A stretch of DNA of 64,000 nucleotides from Biomphalaria glabrata (taxonomy: Eukaryota > Mollusca > Gastropoda > Planorbidae): positions 17,414,542 through 17,478,541 of the forward strand of contig NC_074728.1 of NCBI RefSeq assembly GCF_947242115.1, in the 5' to 3' direction. The notes under the pieces were generated by a model that was given only the letters and a program-made list of their open reading frames with translations, did no database searches and had not been told where the DNA came from. Position numbers and translations under genes: made by a program. Shown here piece by piece: positions 43,731 through 56,715 of this stretch; position 1 is the stretch's first letter, and each line of letters starts with the position of its first letter.

Positions 43731-46700
43731 AGATCTAACTTTATTTAAAAACACAGATTTAAAAAAAAATTGTTATTAAGCTATCGATACGAAACTTTAG
43801 GTTGGCACGTATCGCAATATAAATGATAAAACATTATAATTGTTAGGTCATATATTTTAGGGAATACTTATCAAAAAAAGATTATTACATAACTTAGCCA
43901 AATAACCTCATTGAAAGGATTATACAATAATAAAATTGAATGTTTAATAACCAAAAAGAAATTAGATCTAGAGCCACACTAATCACATCACAAGCGTCCT
44001 TGTTTTCATCTCTAATCATCGGCCATCTTTGACTTCCTCTATCTTCTCGTGTCCCTGTCCTGTGTCTCATGGTGCACAGTCTCGCACCTAATGAAAGTGC
44101 GCAACTTAGAGTCATAATATGCAAATGTTATCCACAACACTTTCTGCATTATTTAGAACCATGATTAAACCACTTGGCCACGAGGAAGTAAGCCAAGTAA
44201 AGTTGGCACGCCACATGGCAACTCTAATCATGTTTTTGTAGTATCACCCTTTATGGTAAAGTTGTTATATTTTACTTACGTATTTAGTTATCCACTTTGT
44301 GACACCTATTTTTAGTAAGTTGGCCGCATTAACATACATCATAGGGTATTTCCTATTTTGTGTGTGAGACCTTTTTTATTATAAAGCTTATATCAATTCA
44401 CTTGGTCTGTCCGTCTGTCCGTCTGTCTTGTATTTAGTTATTAAGTTTGAACATGTTTTTTCATCCATATCCCATTTATGGATGTTGTATGTACATAATT
44501 GTAAGACAATAATTAGTGTAAGTGTATTTCTTATAACGCAGAGAATTTGGATTTCAAGTTATAACTTCAACGAGTCGTGTATAACTATGACGATGATATA
44601 TTTGGTAGGACGTAATTATCCTCTCCTTGCATTAGTTATGGTTTGGTCACACCGTCACAGTGATGTCTTTTGAAAATTATTAGAAATATAAATTTTGCAT
44701 GGAGTTATCAGGACATGCAGTTAAGGGAAAATAAAATGTAAAATCAGTGACAATTTTAAAAAGTACATACTCACCTACCTTTGTCTTATATTAAAAACAT
44801 AACGAATGTTTTCCGACCCCAGGTAAGAAATATTATTATTTGTTAAGAAATGTTCCATCCAGATCTAACATGACAGTTGTAACGATAATGGATTAGTTTA
44901 AACGGTAACTAATATAGCAATTTAAAGGACAGTGATATGGTTTGAATTTGATTCTTTAATACAACTGATAATAATAATACTACCACTAATAATGTAAATG
45001 TGACAGTTTACTAGCTCTATGTTTTGTTCAGTTTCGGACGTTCGTTCAGAAAAAAAAATGTTCACGTCCTAGACCAGAGCTCCTCCAGGACAGCAGGAAG
45101 TGGGCAGTGTTCAAAGTAAAGACCATCGTGGCGAATGTCTGTATCATATAACAGGCAGCCATTCTTTTTCGGAGATTATCATCATTAATATTAATATTTT
45201 ATTTAAGGTTTAATTGTTATTAGTTGTATTTTGTTATATAAATTAAAATCTTTACAATTTAAACAATCCCTATCCTATTTCGAAGATATTTTATTGAACT
45301 CTACTGTGATACCATGGGGTCATGTGAAACCAGAGCTAGATAAATTAAAATTTTTGTAAAATTGAAAATCTCAGATATTCACCTTCCATATATTTATAAA
45401 CAAAATATTTCTGCATTTGTTAATGTTTGTCTTTTGTTCTTTTAAAATTAAAATTAGAAATTTTTTTTTTATCATTTCAATTATTAATCATGTTATGATA
45501 TTACAGTATTGATTTTGATGTATTTCTTCATAACAGGGTAATTATATTATCTTAATGCGTTTCTATGTGTTTTATTCAGGAAATAAAACTTTAAAAAAAA
45601 TTAAATTTGTATCAGTTCCTCTTTAATGTTTGTACTTAATACCATAATATATATTACTCTACGACGTTAGTATTGAAATTATAATATTCCCCATAAAAGC
45701 TAAAACCAATACTTTTAAAAACAAAACTCATATTTTCAAATGTATAGACATTTGTATTCTTCTAGTTTTAAGGTTTCTCTTTTTTATTGCAATTATTGAG
45801 TCATAGTTCCCCTTGTTGGTTCTTCATATGGAAAAGTTGTGTGGTCCCTTTCTAGAATTAAGTTTGGAAAAACACATTTCTTGTGACGAATGTAAGTAAT
45901 AACATTTAAAAAAATAAAGATAAAATAAAAAATACAAAGAGAGTCTTTATTATCACAGAAACTCCGAGGCGGCCCCCATCGGATCCGCCTACTTGCAGGG
46001 AATATTCAAAACATAATTTCGTTTTGAGTGTCCAAAATAGCAAAATTTAAAAGAGTCATTTGGCGTTGTCAAAATCTTTCTTTGTAAAATGTTTAACATT
46101 TTTCGGACGTGAGCCCCTAACGGTCTAGGGTCCAAGTTCATTGAACCCCTTCGCCCCATGGATGCTACGCCACTGCACCTCAACTTTGCAAGCCATGGGG
46201 AAATAAAATTTTTAATTTCTCTTCTAGTTTTTAAGATCAGAGTGTGACAGACAGAGAGATGAATATTTTTCACAAATCTAATAGCGGATTTTCCCCTTAT
46301 AAAAATGTTAAGAAACATTGCACTGTTTCAAATTATTGACATATGTTTGACAATGATATTGAAAGTACTTCCTTAAAAAAAAAATCAACAAAAATGATGT
46401 ACAAAACAATGTAGCCGGTACTATTTCCATTAGTACCAACCAAATTGTGTTCCGCGGAACCCTTGTGTTCAGCAATGTCTTAATAGGTGTTCCACCAACT
46501 TTCTGAATAATTAACTACCAGGCCACCTCGTTTATCAATCTCATTAAAAAAAATATAAGAAAAGTGTTCCGCTAAATACTGAGAATGTACGAAGTGTTCC
46601 GTTTGGGAAACATTGTATTAATAAATAGAGATAAGATGATACAAATATACTTCTATTAATCAAACAAAATATATGAAATGAAATAAATTAAGTTTGTCTT

Positions 46701-47769
46701 CGAGTGCAAAGATGAAAAGAGGGAAAGCAATATTTAAGAGGCTGGTCTACTGGACCGTATTTGAGTTTGTGTGAAAAACACGCACTCTCTTTTTTATGCG
46801 TGTTCTCCTATCAAAAATAGTTTAAACTTCATGACCTTTCATATTGAATGTTCAATCAAAGTAGAACTTATTTGACAAAGCTTATATAAACCCACTCTGT
46901 CTTTCCGTCTGTCTGCCTGGTACAATATTATACACGTCATTTCTCCCACTTTATAATCTCTAAACCTATTTGAAACTTTGCACATTTATTCATTGTCCCT
47001 AACAAAGCATGGTAAAATAAAAAAAATAAACAATTAATTAATTAATTACTTGAATATTGATCAAGGGAAATAAATCATACACAAACTGAAACATATGGCT
47101 ATAAATGTAAAGTTCTTTCCCTTGTAAAAGCGTTTCGTTTTTTATATTTTTAATATTTGGCTTGTACCTTTTAGTGTTGTCTTCGTGTTTCTGTAGGTAC
47201 ATAGAGTTAAGAAACCGAGTTTTGATTATTTCAAGAGTAAAAAACAAAACAAAAAACCAGATTTATGACAAACCGCACAATGAAAGATAGCTTTTTTTTA
47301 AATTTTAATATTCAATACAATCGACCCGCAGCCAGTCTTGTCTTACTTTATACAATGATACACTAACAGTTGATGGCAGCGTGGAAACTACATAGGTCGA
47401 TAGTCGTGTCATTTCAACAATTAAACGGTAATTTGTAAGCCAAGTCAATCCAGCACGAAGTGCTTCTTCCCAAACCCTAGCTTAACATTGAGTAACATGT
47501 CACGTGATTTGGTTCATACGTCAGTTATTTCGAAATGTGTGTCGTCATGTTTTAGTGCTGACCTAAAGGTATCCCTTTAAGAGTTGGCGATCTATGTAGG
47601 GAGGTTATGTAATACTCATCTATGTTCATGACAGACGGGTTAACGAGGAGGTCAAGTGGACAGCACAGCAATCAAACGCCTTTACTCCTCCAAATGTCGG
47701 GTACTTATTAGAATTGAGTGGACTCTGTCAAGTACCTATTATAGTTTGGTGGACTCGCAGGTGGCTTAA
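43731..47769. other. Intergenic with scattered repeat fragments
   Basis: 44385-44430 and 46870-47000 resemble the AAGCTTATAT/GTCTGTC end of R1. 46095-46180 is a GGCGTAGC-type repeat end. 46697-46800 resembles R3 and 24570. 45055-45165 is a decayed tRNA-like fragment. No convincing gene; frames are short. Confidence 0.45.
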
Positions 47770-47875
47770 AAATATCTTAAAGTTCGAATCTTATTCCTCT
47801 CGGCGATTTGAACCAAAGACCTTTCGTTTCAGAAGCCAAGCGCTTTACCACTTCGCTACCACTCCCCAATTACAT
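47770..47875 (-). mobile_element. SINE-A head
   Basis: Reversed, it reads GTGGTAGCGAAGTGGTAAAG and GGTTCAAATCGCC, the two pol III boxes of a tRNA-like head. No body follows. Confidence 0.6.
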
Positions 47876-48151
47876 TGCTTGGCAAACAAACTTCTACTGT
47901 TATGTAGAACTTTTTTTTCTGGTTTTGACAATCATTTTCGATCTATTCTCTCTGTTTATTTCTCCGGAGTTTTAAACTTTAAAGAAGGCAACACATTTCT
48001 ATTTAACAAAACATAAGTTTTTTGATATGTGTTATTGTTATTGTCAATCAAATGACTAAGAATAATTAAGTAATTAATGATGTAATATTTCATTAGTTTT
48101 TTGACGATACCTTTCACATGAAATAGACTGGACAGAAGCATGTGCCATTCC

Positions 48152-48248
48152 ATGAACATAATACGCTCCATTGGCGTGTCTCTATGAACATACTGCGCTC
48201 CATTGGCGTGTCTCTATGAACATACTGCGCTCCAGTGGCCTGTCTCTA
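48152..48248. repeat. 32-bp tandem repeat, three copies
   Basis: ATGAACATACTGCGCTCCAT-type units start at 48152, 48184 and 48216. Confidence 0.92.
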
Positions 48249-50118
48249 GACATTTAGAAAGGATCATGCGAGGCTAACGAATACGTTAGAATTAAATACA
48301 CACTCTAATTACTAATTAATCAAAATATTTATTCAAAGAGGTACTGCCGACAACGGGAAATCAATGGCTATAGAAGAAAGTATTATATTATGTAGATGAT
48401 TCAATCCTCCACTTATACTACGTAGGGATACCAAGGAATCAGTATTAACCAGCTAGTTATGTCAACTGAAATGAAATAGAGCACACATTCAAAAATTAAC
48501 TTAACAGTGCTTGATTGCAAGAATGGACAAGGCTTTAGGATTCGTTTACAAAGAAGAACACATGACTTCATGAAGTAACTTAAGGGAATGTTTACTTCGA
48601 GGCTTGAAAATACAATTTCAGACTTGGAATGTCTTCTTTTAATTTAAAAACACGCTGTTTCCAAATACAGTTCATGAACGCCAAATAGCATTCATTGTTT
48701 CCCAGCATTGGTATCCCCAACCTCAATAAAGAAAATCATCTTAATATAGTCAAAATGTTCAACTTTTATTCTAGATCCCATAAAAATAAAATTAAATACA
48801 TACATTTGTCCAGAGGTACTTGGATAAAGTTATTTATTGATACCTCTTGCTGTAATGAAAAAATCGAAAACAAAACACCGATTAGTTTACTAAATGAAGG
48901 GATATGCGTTTGCGATAAGTTATTGAGTAAATTTGCTTTTGTTTATTATTAATATAAATAAGTGAAGATTATTGAACAATTATTTCTCGTCATAATTGGT
49001 ATCACTTAACGATTGATTAATTAATCTCCTACTAATCTAACGTCTCTAACGTTTAGACATCTTATAGCTGTAAGTTTCAGTTTTAAAATTAGTTCATGGC
49101 TAAAAAATTAGAACATTATCTGTGATATTGATTGCTGTGACAGCGTAGTGCCGGAGGTGCTGACGGACGATGTATTGATAGGCTGGATCAGATCAGTCAC
49201 TCGTGATTCAGTCAAGTGCATCGAATGATCGCGGAGGAAATACCGAAACCATAATTTGTTGCGAGTCGATTAGCTCCCCGTGATTACTTTGACTCACATT
49301 ACTTTGTCAGCGTAATAAGTTTCATTATCCTTCCTTCTTTCTTTCGTAAATTTACGTCATCAATCTTTGTCTACCAACAAGACAGCACTGCGTTGATTAG
49401 TTAGCACGTGACTTTATACGCCTGTAACTAAAAATGATATATTTATTTATACACAGAACAACTATGAAACTCTGGGCTATGCTATCGCGGGAGGTTTAGT
49501 TTTAGGACATTTATAGTTCTAGAAAAATATTCATATAGTTTTTCATTCTAGTTACGTAAATAACTTGTATTTTGGCGCTGGCATATAGAGCTTATTGAAG
49601 TAAAAATGAGAAATTGTGTAAGCTGAACCAATGCAATGTTTTAGACAGGTTTCCATGTAAATGAACTAAATCTGCTTTTTAAATATCAGTGCATTAGTGC
49701 AATGCTAACATTGAAAAGTATGAACATAGTTTGAAATTATACGAAACAAATGAATTACTGTTATCTACAATAGTGGTCACGTCTTCACAAAATATTATTA
49801 GTTGTTACCTTTTAAAGTTTCTGGTAATGAGATTAAAAATCAAAATAATATGTGTTTGTGTGTGTGTGTTAAACAAGTCAGAATATAAGTAATGGAACTG
49901 TAAATGAATGGCTTACTTTAGAGTAAATAAAGTATTTTACAATTTGACCAGTGAGATACAAAGTCACTTCTTGGTGCTATCTACTTGGATAGTTCGAATA
50001 GTTCTTCACAAAAATACCATGACAGTGTTGATAGCAAGCTTGCTGATTTACACTGTCATAATTAGTTAATGAATCATTTCACATCCGCGCAGTTTAGAGA
50101 AACATTGATGATATAAAG
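48249..50118. other. Intergenic upstream of a GPCR gene
   Basis: No gene or family repeat recognised. 49135-49325 is somewhat less AT-rich and could hold regulatory or 5' untranslated sequence, which cannot be shown. A short GT run lies at 49854-49869. Confidence 0.4.
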
Positions 50119-51174
50119 ATGAATAACTCGGAACAGTCCCTCATTGACGACTACGACATTAACCCTTTAATAACAGATGAAGAAAAAACTATTTATGAAG
50201 TGGTTTGTTTAGTATTTATATCATTTTGTATTGGTCTGTGCGGAATCATTTCTAACATCATTAACCTGATTGTGTTCACAAAACAGGGGCTGGACAGCAC
50301 GACCAACATTGGCCTTTTCAGTTTGGCCCTGGCTGACCTCTTGAGCTCAGTGACTATTGAGTGGTACTGCATCAGCTTTAACCCGCTGCTCATTCATTCT
50401 GATATTAATTTCTACCCGCCTGAGGTGCAGCACCTGACCGCCGGCACGCCTCACAGTGCGTTCGCTTGCATAACGAACTGGATCACGGCGTACATAGCTG
50501 CTGAGAGATGCCTGAGCATTGCGTCGCCTCTGAAGGTGAAGCAGATCTTGACTCCCAGGCGAACTGGCTTCATCATCGTGCTCATCTATATCGGCATTAC
50601 CATGCCGGTGGTGCCTGAGTACGCCACGGCGTACCTCGCGCCCAAGTTTTTCCCCGAGTTCAATAAAACTTTGGTGGGCCTCGCCTTTATTGAAGGCAGG
50701 TACAATCTGGGAGGCATCAGTTTGATCAGCTACTCCATCCTCACCTTTATCTCTTTTATAGCAGTCATACTGTTCACTGCGATTCTAGTCATCCGACTCA
50801 AGCAGAAGACCAGCTGGCGTCGCTTATCTACCTTCGACAATGCCCAGTCTGAAAACATGTCCCGGAGGGACAGAGCCGCCATCAAGATGGTTATAGTTAT
50901 TGCCTCGCTCTTCATCGTCAACTTCAGCCCCACGGTGGCGTTCTTCGGTGCTGTCTTCATTGTCCCGGAGTTTAATATTACGGGCAAGTACAGGAACCTG
51001 TTCCTTGTGTCAGCTGCGTTCGCCTTCATCACAGACGCTCTGAACGCTTCGATCAACATCGTGTCTTACTACACAATGAGCACCAAGTACAGGCAAACAT
51101 TTCAGCAGGTGTTCCACAGGTGTTTTAAAAGGAAATCTTTAGTTGATAAGCAACAACAGAGATTTGATAGCTGA
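50119..51174 (+). CDS. Rhodopsin-like GPCR, gastropod candidate-chemoreceptor type
   Basis: A single-exon frame of 351 residues with seven hydrophobic segments: TM1 about 28-52 (CGIISNIINLIVF), TM2 about 63-85 (LFSLALADLLSS, the LxxAD motif), TM3 about 112-133 ending AAERCLSIASPLKV (ERC in place of DRY), TM4 about 148-168, TM5 about 202-228, TM6 about 255-280 and TM7 about 294-318, ending NASINIVSYYTMSTKYRQTF in place of NPxxY. N-linked sites (NNS) lie in the short N-terminus. Cys in the TM3 region is present. The ERCLSI..PLKVK and SxxNIxxYYxMSxKYRxTF motifs recur in gastropod candidate chemoreceptors. It acts in the plasma membrane; ligand unknown. Neuropeptide receptor is the main alternative. 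Confidence 0.9.
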   Translation: MNNSEQSLIDDYDINPLITDEEKTIYEVVCLVFISFCIGLCGIISNIINLIVFTKQGLDSTTNIGLFSLALADLLSSVTIEWYCISFNPLLIHSDINFYPPEVQHLTAGTPHSAFACITNWITAYIAAERCLSIASPLKVKQILTPRRTGFIIVLIYIGITMPVVPEYATAYLAPKFFPEFNKTLVGLAFIEGRYNLGGISLISYSILTFISFIAVILFTAILVIRLKQKTSWRRLSTFDNAQSENMSRRDRAAIKMVIVIASLFIVNFSPTVAFFGAVFIVPEFNITGKYRNLFLVSAAFAFITDALNASINIVSYYTMSTKYRQTFQQVFHRCFKRKSLVDKQQQRFDS

Positions 51175-54100
51175 AATTGCAAAGGACAACTACTGTTTGA
51201 CGTTGCAATTTGGATACTTTTTAACATATGGGGGTGTACTTGACATAAATTATTAAATGGAAATTAATATCAGTTTTTTTTTAATTAGTAGTTAAATTGG
51301 TAAGGACAAAATGCATAAGGTATTTAATAGCTTACGTTATTTTATCTGGTATTGTGCACAAAAGAATAATGGACATAGACGCTTTTATATATATATTCAT
51401 TCACTCTAGCTGTAAACTTGATTTTGATGACAATTTGTTTCTGTGATATATTTTTTTATTTAATCAAAATTATATTTTTATGTTAATCATAAACTCAAGT
51501 TACTTTAAAGCAAAGTTAAAAACTTTCATGTTTCATTTTTAAAACGTATTCAACTGAAAACCGAATTCTTTTTCAAAAATTGCATACTTTGTATTTTATT
51601 ATAGATATTATGTTATTCTCTATTGTGGGAAATATGAGATTTTTGTGATTGTATTTATATGACTTTATTTAGTCGAGTATTGCGCTTGCTTGTACTCGAA
51701 GCATAACTTGAAGCATAATGTTTATGGGCCACATGTGGCCCGCGACCACTTTGCATGCGGCCCGCGTGGCCACCTCAAAAGTTACCAAAATAATGTTAAA
51801 TTATTAAGCGTTTAACAGTCAGCACTAATTTTCAGGTAAAATATTTACTAAAATAAAACTGGAACGTAACAATCAACTTCGTTGAACTTATTCTCTCTTC
51901 TTTCCTAACCGACGATATCATCGTTGATTTTATCCCAATATGCAGATTAACAGTGGAGGCTAAAAAATGCTCTATTTTCCTATATTTAATTTTTATGGAT
52001 AATGCGTTGTTGGATAGTGACCTCAAAACAAATAATATAAATGTTATATATATGTTTTGTGTTTTGTGAGAATATAAATAAATATAATAAAAAAGACTCT
52101 TTATTTTATTTGAATCATAAAATATTGCGTAGATCAAGTCGATTTCTAGTTTTAAGGGAAACTTGTCCACAGTCAATAAGTTTTGACCTGTGTACATTGT
52201 AATTCAAAATAAACTTTTATTTTCGTTTTATAAACATCAATTTATATTATCTAAAAGGAGTGTGCATTTTCCTTTAATTGTATACAGAATACAACATTTT
52301 GTGATAACAAAAAAAAAAGTTATTAAAGTTTAATCATAACAGGATAATGGAATATATATGAGTAAAATGAATAATTCCGTCGGAACGTGGAAAATATGGA
52401 GTGGAGAGAAAGAGTTAAATATTAAATAATATACTGTCTACAAATAAAGCCGTAAGTTTCAATATTTAATCGTTTGTGTTGTTTCCCCTCAAGGTAGTTA
52501 TCTTTGAGGGACATACTGTGTCATATGGCGCTCTAGGAAAAGAATATTTGTTGGTCCAAGACTTTGAGATATGCTGAGATGTTTAATAAAATGTGTCCAA
52601 TAACTCTGGAGTGAAGCTAACAGAGTGATATTGCCAGTACATCGACCGTTTCAGTATTAAGTTCTGAATGGTGTAGTGCTGTCACAAGCTGACACCCTAT
52701 TGAGTGTTGTTTTCTGGGTCTAGAGTCTAGAGATTGAGCTGTCCGTCTGTTAGCGGTGGATAACTGGAGTTGCTTTTATTTTCTTAACTGTTACTTTTTC
52801 TAACAAGAATTTTCATACATTTTATGTCTGTCAGCATAGTAAGGCCAGTTACTCTTGTGACGAGTATGACATACTGTTGACGTTTAATCAACAGCAGTTT
52901 ATACATATTGTAACAAATCTTTTTTTAATAAATACTTTTGAAAATGTATATAATAATATTAACATAATTTTAGTTTGAAGTTGTTGTTTTTTTTAAATAC
53001 AAAAATTTATTTAAACTATTCTTTTCAATCAAACAGCCATTATATTTCAGATATTTATAAGAAAAATTTATGAAATTCTTAATACGCACAGATTACTATA
53101 GGCATGATTATAGATAACAATAACGTCCTTTATATAAACCAACGTGACTCGATTTCATTTGAAACAACCATATTCCCTATTATTTAACTATGATGTGATA
53201 AAGAGCAAGATTATAGGACTGTAATAATTATTGGGTTTGGTTCTCAGAGCATGAGTAGCTTTTTATTTCAAACATCAATAGAATATAATTGTACGAACTT
53301 GAGGACGTGATTTAGAATTATTTCAAAGCCTCTGTCATGTTTATGATACTTGTTCCTAATGTAAACTCGAGTGTCTCTGACATACAATAACCTTCTGCTC
53401 CTCATTAACTGTCTAGATCGAGTTTTTTTTTTAATTAAACATTTTGTTAGGTGCTTGTTAGGATAAACTAAATGTTTATGATAGATGACACTGTCATGTG
53501 TTCATTTTAATTTGTTCTGAGTACTAAAGTAGAAAATATAATGAAGTCAAGTAATTGTCACATTTTAAATATTAAATTATAAAATCGACTAATTGTTATA
53601 TAAATCTTAAGAAATTATTTAAAAAAAAATGTGACATACTTGATATTGAAGATTTTTAAAACAAATGAATACTATTTTTATGTTATGATTTTGTTTTTAT
53701 GATTTTTTAAAACAAATGTTTAAAAAAAAATCGTCGCATTTTTTTTGCTCAGAGCGGGGATGATGCTTAGTACTTTTGTTTTGTTTTTGTTTTGTTTTTG
53801 TTTGGTTCTTGTTTTGTTTTTGTTTTAATCTTTTGTTTTATTATTTTCATTGTTGAAGAGGCTGTGCTTTAGACTGTAAATAAGACAAAAAACAATGTAC
53901 ATTATGTTTACCAATGCTCAAAATAAATTACAAAAGCTACTTAGAATATTCATTAGTTAAAAAAAAAACAAAAAAAAAACTCAATGACAATATCGATGGT
54001 ATAAAATGGAGAAAATAAAGAGCCTAGCTTGAATGTAGATGTAAACCTTTCAAACGAGAAAGCATGCTATTATTTTTTTAAAAACAAAACAGAGTAATTG

Positions 54101-54286
54101 TTTATTAATGTAGTTTATAGTGAACATTTTACATGTCCATTAATTTTACGTTCCATAAATACATCATATTCACAAACTAAATGTAAGTAAATGTTGAATC
54201 TGAGAGAAGTCTAAAGTATTTCTGTTCTGTGCACTCTCTCACATTATAATGATGGCAGTGTTGTAAGCAATGTCAAAGTCGTAAAG
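51175..54286. other. Intergenic between GPCR loci
   Basis: Strongly AT-rich. 51725-51775 is a small GC-rich hairpin-like repeat (GGGCCACATGTGGCCC) related in style to 23590-23660. 53776-53830 is a (GTTTT)n-like simple repeat. No gene recognised. Confidence 0.45.
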
Positions 54287-55293
54287 ATGTCAAACGGTAA
54301 CACGACTATACAAACTTTCCGGCTAATCGACTCGACCATTTTAGATTTCTTTATGACCTTTAACCTGCTGGTAGTAGGCGAGCTGATAAGTATTTTCGGC
54401 ATGGCTGCTAACGTCATAAACATTCGAGTATTTTACAAGCTGGGTTTTCAGGAAAGCGTGGACATCACTTTGACTGCATTATCTGTGAGTGACCTGGGCG
54501 CTCTGATCACAATTCAGCTGGCCAATGTGATGGTCAACCCTTGGTGCTTGGCAGCGGACTTTCCGTTTGTCCCCATCGACTTTCTGACCCTGGTCTCGTT
54601 TTACCCACACAGCTATTTCATCAGGGTGAGTGGGTTCATTGCCTCTTTTGCCTCTTTTGAAAGATGCCTTAGCTAAAGGTGCCACTAAAGGTCAAGACGA
54701 TCATCAACTGGAGGACCTCGTTAGTGGTCAACACGTCTGTCTTCATGATCACGATACTGAATGTATTCTCGCCCTATTACTTCAGTTACCTGGGCTGGAC
54801 ATTTATCCCAGAGCGTAACAAGACTTTGTTGGTGCTGTCCTTGCGCGGGGACTGGGCCTCGGGCCTCGGTGCGTCATACATTGTCACAGATTTATTCTTT
54901 CCATATTTTGCATTATTTCTCCTCATCGCTTGCAACGTAGTGACCGCAACAAAGCTCGCCAATAGATTGGTCTGGAGAGCATCTCATCTAGGATTAGAAA
55001 ACTCTCGATCCGGAAGTTTTTCTTTGAAAGAAAAGAAGGTCACGCGGATGCTTTTGGTCGTTTCACTCATTTGTATCTGTTGTCTCGCTCCGCAGTCTAC
55101 TATATTAACAGCTGTGACCTTCGTGTCAGACATAGGCTTGAATGCCGACAAATTTGAGGTGGCGTTTTTGTGTTATTGCTTCTCATATCTCATTGAATCT
55201 ATATGCTCAAGTATTAACATTTTTGTGTATTATAATATGAGCTCAAAGTATAGACGGACATTTCAAGCCTTGTTTTGTAACAGACAAGCTTAA
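54287..55293 (+). pseudogene. Rhodopsin-like GPCR, one frameshift at the end of TM3
   Basis: Two abutting frames together cover a complete seven-helix receptor of about 335 residues. The first (54287-54676) has TM1 to TM3 and ends SFERCLS at a stop. The second (from 54679) resumes PLKVKTIINWRTS and runs through TM4-TM7 to SSINIFVYYNMSSKYRRTF. The other receptor has ERCLSIASPLKVK here, so one base appears missing around 54674-54678. Everything else is intact, including the TM2 ALSVSDLGAL and TM6 KKVTRMLLVVSL regions. It is either a very young pseudogene, a null allele or a base-calling error. Same strand as the gene at 50119, 3.1 kb downstream. Confidence 0.88.
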
Positions 55294-55496
55294 ACGAAAA
55301 CAAAAAAAAACAAAAACAACTAAAAACAAACAATAAATCTTTGAAACAAAAAAAGTAAGCGAGATGCTAATTGGAATAGAAATATCTTGTGTGAAGTAAA
55401 CATGCGCTGAAATGTGTCACTTTGAAATATTTAGAGATTTATCATCCATGACGGATAAACATATATAACTATTCGGTGTATTCGTATTATGGAGTG

Positions 55497-55525
55497 AGTG
55501 TGTGTGTGTGTGTGTGTGTGTGTTT
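55497..55525. repeat. (GT)n microsatellite
   Basis: About 13 GT units, at the left edge of repeat R2. Confidence 0.9.
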
Positions 55526-55527
55526 GC

Positions 55528-55689
55528 GGTGTTGTGGGAAGAGGTTAGAGATTAGTTGTGGATGATGCAACATAGGGCGCGTTGTCTTACTTTGGTGTTA
55601 GTTAGGCGAGATGACTCCAGAACCTGAAACTGAGTGGTTGTGTTATTTTAGTGAGTAAGACTTTGTTAAAAAATATTATTACTGAAGTC
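55528..55689 (+). repeat. Dispersed repeat R2, left half of an interrupted copy
   Basis: GAGGTTAGAGATTAGTTGTG, GATGATGCAACATAGG and GATGACTCCAGAACCTGA match 19755-19905. The match stops at CTGAAGTC (55682-55689), where the inserted element begins. Confidence 0.8.
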
Positions 55690-56715
55690 CAGGGCCGCCG
55701 CTACCTATTGTGCAATGTGTGCATTGCACTCAGGCGGCCGAATGTAAGAGTCGGCCAAATTATTATTGCAAGGTTGACTTTTTTTGTTTTATTTTTAGTT
55801 TTCAAAAAACAAAATTCTTAAATATTGAAATATTTTATATGAATTTTAATTATTCCATTATCTTTTTTTAACAAATTACATTCGTATATAAGAAGTTATT
55901 TAAGAGACATTATTTAAAAAAAACAATAGAGCGGCGCGCGAGGAATCCATTGAGTTTTTCCATAGGCGCCCGCTCATTGCGGGCCTTGAATTTCTGCTGG
56001 GTTTTTTGTAATATTTGTTTTGAATGACGCTTACAGAAGCAGATCAGTCAACACATTTTCTTCTTAGTATTTACTTACAACATATAACCATTGTTGTTTA
56101 GACGAATAGCTCGCCCTGTATGTAGATGTGGTCATTACAAAGTCAATGATTGAAAAATTTTCACTTTTATTCTGTATACAGTGACTCTTGAGAAGTTAAA
56201 TCTGTGAGGACTCTATATTGTAATATTATAATAACAGTTTTATAGTTCACAAGAGAATTATTTAGGTGTAATTATTAACATTATAGTTGTAGGCCTACTA
56301 GCTGTTTGGAGCTATAAGCCAACTCCCGACAAGCAACAAGGGGTGGGGTCTAAAACAATGTTTATTTTCATTGTATTCATCAATTCATAATTGAATATTA
56401 TAAAAATTACATAATTTCAAATGTTTTACAAAATTAAAATATTTTAAGTAAGAAATGTCGCTTCATCTTCTAGTAAATGTAGACCTTGTTTGCGAGAGGC
56501 GTTTGCAACAATATGGGTCAAACATTTTTGAAGAAAACATTTCAAAAAGTCTCCGTTAGTGTGATTCTTCTGGATATTTTGTCTCTGAATAGTCGAATTT
56601 CTTACGACTATTGCACTTCATTATAGTGCCGACTTTTGTGTGGAAAACTAAGGTCAACGACAGAGATGTACTTAACAGGAAGATGATCTTTAAAAAGTTC
56701 ACGACGTCCGCGTGC

